Assembly: GCA_963920575.1 (NCBI GenBank) | Contig: OY986969.1 | Location: 10,475,096-10,539,095 of the forward strand | Direction: 5' to 3' | Length of the DNA: 64,000 bases | Source: Narthecium ossifragum | Lineage: Eukaryota; Streptophyta; Magnoliopsida; Dioscoreales; Nartheciaceae | Part shown: in pieces, positions 1-9,640 of the stretch | How the letters are laid out: the number at the start of each line of letters is the position of its first letter | Position numbering within the stretch: the first letter of the stretch is position 1 | Made by a program: the position numbers and the translations under genes | The notes under the pieces: generated by a model | What the model was told of the DNA's origin: nothing | The model's database searches: none | What the model saw: the letters and a program-made list of their open reading frames with translations, nothing else

Positions 1-150
1 ATAGTTGCGGAAGCTGCTGAATATAGTTGAGGGAGCCGCCGAATATAGTTGCGGAAGCCGCGAATATAGTTGCGGAAGCCGCGAATATAGTTGATGAAGC
101 CGCCGAATATATTTGGGGACGGGCCGCGAATATAATCGTGGACGAGCCTG
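1..150. repeat. Degenerate ~21-bp tandem repeat
   Basis: About six to seven imperfect copies of a 21-23 bp unit of the form GAATATAGTTGCGGAAGCCG follow each other, starting near positions 1, 19, 41, 62, 83, 105 and 127. The copies decay to the right (GAATATATTTGGGGAC, GAATATAATCGTGGAC). I cannot tell which element they belong to. Such repeats are common in the untranslated parts of plant LTR elements. Confidence 0.7.
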
Positions 151-675
151 GCCGGTATAGTTGAAGACGCGTCTAGCCGACGGAGTTATGGACGAATCCT
201 TTGGCCGATAGAGTTGATGAAGCTTCTCGGTCGATGGCGCCCAAGCTTGAAGGTTTCGCCGATGGGTTCTGAGGAGACACCGTCAGCCCAAATCTGGTGA
301 AGATGATCTTGCTCGTCGCGGTAAAGTGGCCGTTGGAACGCTGGCTGGAAATAGGGGTCCTGCGGCTGGAACAGAGGATCGCAGCGACCGGAACAGGGGA
401 CGCAGCGGCTGGAGCTCGAGGTCGTCGGCTTGAAGCTTGAGGATGTCGGCTAGAAGCTTGAGAGCGCCTGGGTTTGGACCTCGCCGCCGCGGGGATGGAG
501 CCGAAGCAAAGGAAGTCAGCGACTGGAACTTGGGATTCGTTGTCGTGGAAGAGAAGCTGCTAGAGTTGAGGGTGTCGACTGGAACTAGAGGAGGCAGCAG
601 CTGGAGTTCAAGGACGTCGGCTGGAAGCTTGATGACGTCGGCTGGAAACAGAGCTGCGGCTGGAAACAGATGAAT
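151..675. other. GC-rich flank with GGCTGGAA/GAAGCTTGA repeats, unassigned
   Basis: This stretch is built from variants of GTCGGCTGGAAGCTTGA and GGCTGGAACAGAGG, most regular between about 400 and 670. No reading frame has a recognisable domain. It ends where an LTR begins at 676. The last bases contain no polypurine tract, so this is probably the flank into which the Tekay-like element inserted rather than its own 3' end. Confidence 0.4.
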
Positions 676-888
676 TGTGAGGACCCGTCCCTCCCCTCCT
701 GTGGCTCGCTGTGAACAGCAAGGGCAATTTGATAAATTGCACCTTGTCGGCTAGTTCCACACTCGCGCTTGTACACACACTGACCATGTTTGTGGTAATG
801 TTTGCTTAGGATGGTTAGTGGAACCCGGGATCAAAAGATCCGGACTTAGGCTTGAATTCTAGCATAAGTTTAGCTTTCAGCACAAAAA

Positions 889-1590
889 GGATCGATCCTC
901 TCTAGCTAAGAGATCGATCCTCTTGTGCCAGAAAGTCAAGTGAGATCGTCATGGAGAGATCGATCCTCCCTTTGGGAAGGATCGATCCTTCATAGGTCGG
1001 TTCGTTTGCCTATAAAGCAGACGAACCTTCTTCCTTGAAACCCTTTTGAAATCCGGCGATTTGAGCTCAGATCTTGGGATTTTGAAGGCGTTTGAGGACG
1101 ATCCAAGGCCTAGCTGCTTGGATCTAAGCTGCGTTTGCTCCGGTAGGGATCCTACCGACATCTCTCTTCGGGGTTTTGAGTTTTCCGGTTTGATCTGTGG
1201 TTTATTGCTTAGATCTGCATATATAGTTGTTGGTTTTCTGTGTTTTTGCCGGTTTTAGACTCGTGGGGTTCTGATCTATCAGATCCCAGAGTTTCATGAA
1301 GTTTGGATGAGTTTTCCGGCGGTATTCCTCGTCGGAAGTACGCCGGAGAACCCATCGGGATCGATCCTCTTTGAGGAAGGATCGATCCCCTTTGGTGAGT
1401 CATGCCCAGCCCGTGCGGGATCGATCCTCCTGGAGGGAGAGATTGATCCTTTGGTGGCTGGGGGATGACGGGTCTCTGGTTACAAGAGGATCGATCCTCT
1501 TGATGAGAAGGATCGATCTCTTTGGTTCACAGAGACGAGTTTTCCCTAAGTACTGAAGGGATCGATCCTCTTGATGAGAAGGATCGATCC
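889..1590 (+). repeat. Six pairs of GGATCGATCC palindromes
   Basis: Decamers matching or nearly matching GGATCGATCC start at 889/911, 957/979, 1358/1379, 1418/1440, 1488/1510 and 1559/1581. The two members of each pair are 21 or 22 bp apart, about two helical turns. The last four pairs repeat every 60-71 bp. Two pairs lie just upstream of the TATA box at 1010 and four lie downstream, in the transcribed leader. Sequence between pairs is less constant than the decamers, so the pairs look like the conserved unit. They could bind a protein as paired sites or fold in RNA; the sequence cannot decide. Confidence 0.85.
1009..1017 (+). promoter_or_regulatory. LTR TATA box
   Basis: GCCTATAAAGCAG lies about 20 bp after the last upstream palindrome. 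The equivalent position in related LTRs reads CTATAAAATG (17228-17237) and CTATAAAAC (minus strand, 21527-21535), so the element is conserved in the family. Confidence 0.65.
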
Positions 1591-2907
1591 TTTAGTGGCT
1601 GAAGGGTGTTTTAAGTGGGTTTTGCCCGCGGGGCTTTGTATGACAGTTTTCCTTACTGTCTTGATATCTTGTACATATGATTAAGCATGTTAGCCCTATA
1701 ATAGGGCAGTGGTGAACCGGGAGAGTGATGACTCCCGGGATGTTTAGAATAAATGGGCGGGTAGCCCTACAGCTTTCCATAGCCTTGCATGCCGGCGTGC
1801 GCCGAGGGCCTTATCTGCTATATCTGTAAGTTGTTGTTTGCGGGGCTGTTTCCCGGTGCAGGTGTTGTGGTGAACTGCTGGCAGCTGGTGGTAGTACCAC
1901 TGCAGCAGTTCCCTAGACCTTACTTTACTGGTTCACTACCCGGGCCGACAGGGTGCCGTGCCCAGACCTTCTTTGATATATCATCACAACTTGTTGCATG
2001 CTTACATGTTTTATTCTGCGCATGTTCATAGCATGCATTGTGTTGTGCACTAGTTGCATCTGTTTAGGGCGTTGCCGATCCGGGGCTTTCGGGTGGCCCA
2101 GATTTATCTCTTAGGACCGTGCGGGTAGCTTGGTCCAGGACTCGATTTGTACTATTCAGTCTTTTCGATGATAGGGTTAGTTGGACTTGAATACTGTTGT
2201 GCTTGATGTTTAGAGGTCGTGTCGGCCTCGAGCCAAGTCTAGTTGTAGCCGGTACCCAATCCTTCCAGAACTCTTGGGTGGCAGGTGTGACTACCCAGCG
2301 GTGCTACCCGCCGACAGTGCCCAGGATCCTGTCGTGAGTTGGCAGTGCCATTTCCTGTCTTACTGAGTGTGACCCAGTGTGTGACCAGTTCGCTGGGAGA
2401 CCACGACTGGGGCTCTCAGGGGTATCCGGTGGGGTTATGGGACCCCTGTGATACACCTAGGCTTTGCTTGGGGACGACACTGTTGTGTTCCCTTCCTTTG
2501 TGAGTGTCGTAGTGTAGTGTCCCTGCTGAGCTTAGTGCTCACTCCTACCCGGGCTGCGTTTTGCAGGTGCTGGCGCTAGCTCTTCTTCGGTCGCCCCTAC
2601 CGGGCAGGTGTTCGGTGACGTGGCGGCGTCTGGCGGAGCTTGAGGAGCTATGATCTGTCCGTGTACACCTTGGTTAGATAGTCTCCTACGGGAGCGATTT
2701 TGTATAACATTCCCTGTTTGAGGATTTGTACTATATTCCAGCTTTGTGTGTTGAGCTTTATAATTGTTGTACTTAATACAGGATGATTATGCTTATTAGG
2801 GTAACCACTACGATTAGAGGGAAACCTCGCCAAATTTCCGCAGTAGGTTAAGTTCCGGTTCGCGTCGCCCGTCCCGGTTGGGCCTACGCGGGTCGGGGCG
2901 CGACAAC

Positions 2908-2920
2908 TTGGTATCAGAGC
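2908..2920 (+). other. Primer-binding site, tRNA-iMet type
   Basis: TTGGTATCAGAGC begins two bases after the LTR end. It is the usual plant initiator-tRNA-Met complement for priming minus-strand synthesis, and it fixes the element's orientation as plus. Confidence 0.9.
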
Positions 2921-3027
2921 ATAGGCTGTAGATCCCAGGGTGTTAGGATCAGGTTTTGGTTGAGCTGAGCGTAGACTGGGATAGTTCTAGGTCTAGAACC
3001 TCCTTGCATGCTCTCTTTGTGATGTGA

Positions 3028-4345
3028 ATGTCTTCCGCTTTATTGAAATGCTGTTTGTTCGTCGTTCTGACGAGAACTCGTTTGTTGTTGGTGATCGTGC
3101 TGATGTCGGGAGCTCGCGTCCGACCTCCGGTTGCCGGTCGAGGTGGGGCACGACCTGGTCGACCCACCCGACCAGACGGGACGGTTCCTGTCAGGGTGGT
3201 CCGGGCTAGACGCACTGTACCATCACCAGCGACGGTTTCGGTCGCGCAGGCGGAGGTCTTCCTCGCCGAGGAGGAGGCCCCCGTTCCTGTCGGCGGACAG
3301 GCCTCGGTGGCCATCTCAATGGCTTTCCAGCGGCTGAACCCTCCTAGGTTCAGTGGTAGGACTGGAGACCCGACTGCAGCGGACGAGTGGCTTGACAGAG
3401 TCACGTGCGTCCTAGAGGCTCTCTTCATCGAGGATGACTAGGTTCGGGTCACCCTCGCAGCGTTCCAGCTTGACGGCGAGGCACGCGACTGGTTGCGCAC
3501 TGTCCGGCACACCAGTGGCGGAGAGTTGCCGCTGTGGGAGGAGTTCAGGGCGATGTTCCTAGACGTGCACTTTCCAGCTAGTGCGCGTGACGCCCTGACC
3601 CGCGAGTACCAGTCCCTTCTGCAGGGTACTCGCACAGTTCAGTAGTACGCCTCCAGGTTTACCCAGCTTGTCCGTTTTGCGGGGGCAGTTGCAGCAGACC
3701 CCGTACCCAGGGTGCGGCAGTTCGAGTGGGGACTCAGGCCAGAGATCCGGCGGCAGACCAGCTCACACTGCTTCCAGGCGTACCCGGCGATCCTGAACTG
3801 CGCCTTGTCAGTGGAGGCGCAGTTGCGGGATGACAGGTACCGGGCAGTTCCACCGGTACCTCCCACCAGCGCACAGCAGCGACCCCAGGGCAGGGGTGGG
3901 TTCGGTAGGGGACAGCAGCGGCGTCCGCGGCCCTTTCAGCAGCCGCCGCGCGTGCAGCAGTACCAGCATGCACTACCGAGTCCACCAGCCCCGTACTTAC
4001 TGGCAGCCGGGCCATCTGGGCAGGCTTCGTCAGGGGGGAGCCAGGGTCAGTCGCCTGATGGCGCGTCAGGCCCGTGTTTTCTCTGCGGGCAGCTAGGGCA
4101 CTTCCGTAGAGACTGTCCCCAGCGAGGAGCGCGAGGCGCAGTGCCGCAGGGCAGTAGAGGCGGAGGGTCCGGTGCTTGGCAGGGGAGCAGTGGCGGGCGC
4201 GGATCAGGGGCGGGACCGGGGCATCACAGGGGCGGAGGCGGCCGACGGGGGCAGGTGTTTGCCCTCCCAGTGCGTGAGCAGCGGGACACCATGCAGTTGT
4301 ACCAGCCGCCACCGCAGTTCAACATGAGTCCGACTTCAGGACGCT
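3028..4345 (+). pseudogene. gag: Tekay-like chromovirus gag, two stops, truncated at 3' end
   Basis: One reading frame runs through the region and is interrupted by TAG at 3439-3441 and 3643-3645; both fit CAG to TAG changes. The likely start is the Met at 3103 (MSGARVRPP...). The retrotransposon Gag domain is recognisable: ADEWLDRVTCVLEAL, then FQLDGEARDWLRT, then WEEFRAMFLDVHFP. A proline- and glutamine-rich linker follows, then a CCHC zinc knuckle (CFLCGQLGHFRRDC, encoded around 4076-4117) and a glycine-rich tail. The product would be the capsid and nucleocapsid precursor. No Tekay protease or reverse transcriptase follows: near 4346 the sequence becomes Athila gag in another frame. Confidence 0.85.
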
Positions 4346-7300
4346 TTCCTTAAGAAATATTTCCCTATCATTAAAACTCAAAATTATCAAACCATGATTA
4401 TTTCTTTTAAGCAGAATGAAGATGAAATGTTCCATGAAGCTTGGGAAAGATTTAAGGATCTTCTTAGAGAGTGTCCCCATCATGAGGTACCTAAGTGGCA
4501 GTTAGCCCATTCATTTTATAATGTTCTTAATGATCGTTATACGACAATGGTCAAAGCCTGCTGCGGGGGTGTTGTTCTTAGTAAGCCATGGACTGCTCTT
4601 TGGGAAATGTATGACAACCTTGCTGAAAATTCACAACACAATGCCTCAGTTTCTAGGAGTCGGTCTACCATTGTTCGTAATCGTCGGGGAATTCATGAAA
4701 TTTCTGAATTCCAAAACCTCTCCGCACAAGTAGCCCTCTTAACTAAAGATTTAAACCAGTTGAAAACATGCCAATCTCCTTCTCAACAATTGCATAACAG
4801 TTCTCTTGAAACCTGTGCCCTCTGCCTTAATTCTGATCACCATATCACTGATTGTCATCTGGCCCCGAATTTCCCTGACTTTGTTCAGGAACAAACTAAT
4901 GCGACTTATGGTTTTTCCAAACCTCAAAATAACCCTTATTCGAATACCTATAATCCAGGTTGGAGAAATCATCTTAATTTTAGTTGGAAGCCACAACAAT
5001 CAAGTAATTTTTCAGGGCAAAGCAACACAACCAATCCTTCTGCCTTTAAGTACCCACCTAAACCTTCTGCAAATCCAACTCTTGGGTACCCTCCACAATC
5101 AGCTTTAGCACCTCAAACCCAATCCACCTCTGAACCAACTTTAAGTTCCCTCCTTTCGGCTATGACTGCCATGAATGACGACATCAATTCCAACATTAAT
5201 GAAAACATTAGTGGCATAAGACATTATTTGACGAGTGAAGTCTCTAAAATTCAGAATTATGTTTCTAGAATAGAGAATCAGTGTAATTCTAATACCCAAT
5301 CCATTGCTAAACTTGAGAACTCACTGGGCCAACTTTCTAACACTGTAGCCAAAAAAGAGGAAGGTCACTTGCCAAGTCAACCTGTGACAAACCCCAGAGG
5401 CCAACACTATGTAGAAAGCCAAAACTTTGAGAGTGCCAAAGCCGTTGTGACCCTCAGAAGCGGCAAAACAGTAGATAACCAAATAGGTGAACCTGTCAGT
5501 ATGGACGATCAAACACCCGATCCGACAATTAATCATCCAAACCGAGATGATTCTTATTTTTCATCTAATATTGACACATCTGATTCTAGAGAGCCTGACC
5601 CAGATAAATATATTCCTAAAGTTCCTTTCCCAGTAGCTCTTAAGAATCCTTCTTCAACCATAAAACCCCGAAAAACTGTCGAAGAAATCCTTGAAACCTT
5701 TAAGCAAGTCAACATCAACATCCCCCTGCTTGATGCCATTAGACAGATTCCTTCTTATGCCAAGTTTCTTAAGGATCTGTGTACCCATAAACGCCAGGTT
5801 AAATCCAAAGTGTCTAAAAAGATTTTTCTTACTGCACAAGTTAGTTCAATTTTAAAACATTATATACCGCCCAAATTAAAAGATCCTGGTACCCCTACCA
5901 TACCTTGTTGTATAGGAGACTACCATATAGATGGTGCTCTACTTGACTTAGGTGCCAGTGTTAACCTTTTGCCTTATTACCTGTATAAGGAATTTGGGAT
6001 GGGAGAACTTAAACTGACTCCAGTGATCTTGCAATTAGCTGATAGGTCCATTAAGACACCAAGAGGTATCATAGAAGATGTTTTAGTCAAGGTGGATAAT
6101 TTCTTCTTTCCTGTTGACTTTGTTGTCTTAGATATAGAACCTGCTGTCCACTGCAAAAAGACTGTACCCATCATCTTAGGACGTCCCTTTTTGGCCACAG
6201 CTAATGCTTGCATAAATTGTAGAACTGGTGTGATGGATGTTTCCTTTGGACATATGCATGTTAAATTGAATATTTTTAAAACTGCATGCTTGCCTGAGCC
6301 TGAAGATGATGAATGTTTTAATGTTGATATTTTGACTGAATGTATTGATGATAGATCACATTCCATGATTTCTGATAAATTATCTGATGGTCTGCATGAT
6401 TATGACTCTGACAGTGATGATGATGTTAGTCTAGAAATTGCACAATCGAAAGATGATATCGAAACACACATCTCAGATACACCGATTGATATGTCGGACG
6501 GCCGATCAATCGATCTGGATACAACGAAGATTGAAAATGTCTCTTGGATGATTGAACCCCTTCCATCACTCTCATCAACTCCTGCTCCTACTTCACTAGA
6601 GTCACCACTTGAACTTGAACTTAAACCACTACCTAAAACTCTAAAATACGTTTTCCTAGGATCAAAATCTACTCTTCCTGTCATCATTTCTGCATCTTTA
6701 TCTTCTGATCAGGAGAGTCAACTTGTTAATGATCAGATCCCAATGCGCCAGACCACGGGATGGCGTGTTTGTATTGATTATAGAAAACTTAATGCTTTGA
6801 CTAGAAAAGATCACTTCCGTCTTCCATTCATTGATCAAATCTTAGAAAGACTTTCCGCCCAGAGTTATTATTGTTTTCTAGATGGATATTCAAGGTACAA
6901 CCAAGTTGCAGTTGATCCTCAAGATCAAGAGAAGACTACTTTTACTTGCCCTTTCGGTACTTTTGCTTATCGTAGGATGCCTTTTGGGGTTTGTAATGCA
7001 CCTGCGACATTTCAAAGGTGTATGATGGCCATTTTCTCTGACTTGATTGATAAATTTCTTGAAGTCTTTATGGATGATTTTTCTGTGTTTGGCAATTCTT
7101 TCAAATCTTGTCTAGACAATCTTTCTAAAGTTCCTGATCGATGCATTGAAACCAATCTTGTTCTTAGTTGGAAAAAGAGTCACTTCATGGTTCAAGAAGG
7201 AATCGTGTTAGGTCACATTGTTTCCAAACGTGGTATAGAGGTTGATAGGGCTAAAGTTGAGTTAATTTCTAAATTACCCCCACCGACTTCTGTGCGTCAA

Positions 7301-7786
7301 ATTCGCTCTTTTCTAGGTCATGCGGGATTCTACCGTCGATTCATCAAAGATTTTTCTAAAATTTCACGACACTTGTGTGAATTGCTAGCCAAGGATGTCC
7401 CTTTTGTCTTCAATAATGCATGTTTGACTGCTTTCAAGACCATTCGTGATTTACTGTCCACCGCACCTATCGTTCATGCACCAGATTATTCCCTACCTAT
7501 TGAACTGATGTGCGATGGCTTTGATTCTGCCATAGGAGCTGTGTTAGGACAGCGAGTAAATAAAATTTCACATGTGATTTATTATGCTAGTAAGACCCTC
7601 TCTGAATCTCAATTAAATTATACGACTACTGAGAAGGAATTATTAGCAGTAATCTTTGCATTGGAAAAGTTCCGTTCCTACCTCCTAGGTTCCAAAATCT
7701 TGATCTATACAGATCATGCAGCTCTGCGATATCTTTTAGCTAAAAAGGATGCCAAACCTAGACTAATTCGCTGGATCTTGCTTTGA
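4346..7786 (+). pseudogene. gag-pol: Athila gag-protease-RT-RNase H, truncated and deleted
   Basis: The frame starts inside gag (FLKKYFP..., then FHEAWERFKDLLRECPHH). A CCHC-like knuckle (CALCLNSDHHITDC), the segment PYSNTYNPGWRNHLNFSW and a coiled-coil stretch follow. The aspartic protease has DLGAS, the usual Athila form of DSG/DTG, then GRPFLATA. The RT keeps VCIDYRKLNAL, FMDDFSVFG and LGHAGFYRR. Compared with the minus-strand copy (35017-38575) it lacks roughly 100 residues before VCIDYRK, including the WVSPVHVVPKK region, so the RT fingers are gone although the frame stays open. The RNase H catalytic CDASD reads CDGFD. Translation ends at TGA 7784-7786, replacing a Leu codon. Confidence 0.85.
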
Positions 7787-9241
7787 CAAGAATTTGATCT
7801 AGAGATTAGGGATAAGAAGGGTTCAGAAAATGTAGTTGCTGATCACTTGTCTCGCCTTCCTTTGGAACATATTCTTGATGACACTCCTGTTAATACTTCT
7901 TTTCCCGATGAGCATCTCTTTCAGGTGACCCGTCTCTTGTTGCCTTGGTATGCACATATAGTTAACTATCTTGTTTCCGACAAGCTTCCTAACTCTTGGT
8001 CTAAAAATACTACAGATAGATTCTTTTCTCAGATTAAATACTATATATGGGAAGACCCTGAGTTATTTAAGCTTTGTTCTGATCAATTAATTCATAAGTG
8101 TGTGCCCGAATCAGAGGTTCATGATATTCTTAATTTTTGTCATACATATGCATGTAGTGGTCACTTTTCGGGGAAGAAAACCGCTGCAAAAGTTTTGCAG
8201 TGTGGTTTCTATTGGCCAACGATTTTTAAGGATGCTCATAATTTTTGCCAATCCTGTATTAGGTGTCAAAGGACTGGAAATATCTCTCGTAGGAATGAGA
8301 TGCCTCAAACTCCGATCTTAGTTGCCGATATTTTTGATATTTGGGGCATTGACTTTATGGGCCCCTTTCCACCTTCCTTTGGTTTTCAGTATATCTTTGT
8401 AGCTATCGACTACGTGTCTAAATGGGTAGAAGCTATAGCAACCAAGTCGAATGATCATAAAGTTGTGGTTAAATTTCTTCAAAGTAATATCTTTTCTCGA
8501 TTTGGTTGCCCTCGTGCGATTATTAGTGATGGTGGTTCTCATTTCAATAATCAACATTTCGCTTCCCTTCTTAGAAAGTACTCTATTACTCATAAGGTAG
8601 CCACCCCTTATCATCCTCAAACCAGTGGCCAAGTAGAACTTTCTAATAGGGAAATAAAGCGGATCTTAGAGAAAACCGTTTGCATTGACCGCACAGATTG
8701 GGCCATAAAGCTAGACGATGCACTGTGGGCTTACAGGACTGCTTATAAAACGCCTATTGGTATGTCTCCATATCGATTAGTTTTCAGTAAGCCTTGTCAT
8801 TTACCTATTGAATTAGAGCATCGAGCTATGTGAGGCATTAAAAAGCTTAATACTGATACCAATGCTGTCACAACACAAAAGAAGCTTAGTTTATGTGTAC
8901 TTAAGGAAATTCATAATGAGGCATATTTGAATTCCCAAATTTATAAAGACAAAACAAAAGCATTTCATGATAAACATATTTCGAGAAGGACTTTTGTTGT
9001 TGGGCAGAAAGTTTTGCTTTTCAATGCTAAATTGCGTCTTTTCCCTGGTAAATTACGTTGTAGACGGTCCGGGTCTTTTATCATAAATAACGTATTCGCG
9101 CATGGTGCAATAGAAATCTGCAACCCACACACGAATGAGATTTTCACTGTTAATGGGCATAGATTAAAACATTATGTGGAGGACATCGTTCACGGTGAGG
9201 TTATTGAGTTCGTCGAGCTGACGAATCCATGCTATAATTGA
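7787..9241 (+). pseudogene. pol: Athila integrase, same frame as pol
   Basis: This continues the upstream frame after the TGA at 7784-7786. It begins with the end of RNase H (DHLSRLP) and then shows the HHCC zinc-binding region (H-x-H before CQSCIRCQ). The catalytic core follows: the first Asp in [10 protein letters not shown], the second in ISDGGSHF, and the Glu in the helix after [18 protein letters not shown] at 8831-8833 replaces the expected Trp. The C-terminal part (8834-9241) carries KLRLFPGKLRCRRSG and NGHRLKHYVED, the usual integrase C-terminal domain of this lineage. The natural stop is at 9239-9241. Integrase inserts the cDNA into the genome. Confidence 0.85.
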
Positions 9242-9252
9242 TCCTTTTATGG

Positions 9253-9301
9253 ACGTCGAGCGAAAGACATAAAATTACGCGCTTCCTGGGAGGCAACCCA
9301 G
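9253..9301 (+). promoter_or_regulatory. Post-pol double hairpin
   Basis: Hairpin 1 (9253-9270) pairs ACGTC with GACAT across loop GAGCGAAA, with one C-A mismatch. Hairpin 2 (9286-9301) pairs CTGGG with CCCAG across loop AGGCAA. They begin 12 bases after the integrase stop. Equivalent hairpins with compensatory changes lie at 34951-34999 (minus), 47992-48041 and 56670-56718. Confidence 0.75.
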
Positions 9302-9440
9302 TTTTATGATTTTTCCTTAGCTGTTTAGAATTGTTTTGATTTTTAGGAATTTTTCCATGATTTTTCAAATTTTTCCTCGATTTTCCGTGATTTTTCTTTA
9401 AGAATAATCATAATATCTAGAAAATCGACTTTCCTAGAGG

Positions 9441-9640
9441 ACGGTCGACCGTTCCATCGACCGCCAGATCGTCCGTGAGGCTCTGTCAAAAATAAAGCTT
9501 CTCAGGGTCGATGGAAGGATCGATCGTCAGTTCCTCAAACAGGGAACGTGGGCCACGGTCGATTGGGCGATCGACCGTCAGTTTATTTTTCCAAATTACT
9601 TGGTTGACGGTCGATCGATCGATCGACCATATGAATGTGT
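9441..9640 (+). repeat. GGTCGACC/GATCGATC palindrome cassette in Athila 3' UTR
   Basis: The region contains ACGGTCGACCGT, CATCGACCG, GATCGATCGTC, ACGGTCGAT...ATCGACCGT and a (GATC)n run near 9612. The first 90 bases align without gaps to 23920-24009 in the Sirevirus LTR at roughly 80% identity by eye. The match is on the same (top) strand although the two elements have opposite orientation. Confidence 0.8.

Larger units (their letters stand above)
676..2905 (+). mobile_element. 5' LTR of a Tekay-like Ty3/gypsy element
   Basis: This LTR of 2230 bp starts TGTGAGGACCCG and ends GGGGCGCGACA. A tRNA-iMet primer-binding site follows two bases later, so it is a 5' LTR. A TATA box lies near 1010, with palindrome pairs on both sides of it. 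The same LTR family recurs in this window as solo LTRs or fragments at 14955-15170, 15259-16228, 16896-17555, 19448-22113 (with the solo LTR 19790-21963 inside), 44011-44998 and 52010-53529. Only this copy is still followed by a primer-binding site and gag. The matching 3' LTR is missing; after gag the sequence becomes Athila. The preceding bases TGAAT would be the target-site copy but cannot be checked. Confidence 0.85.
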
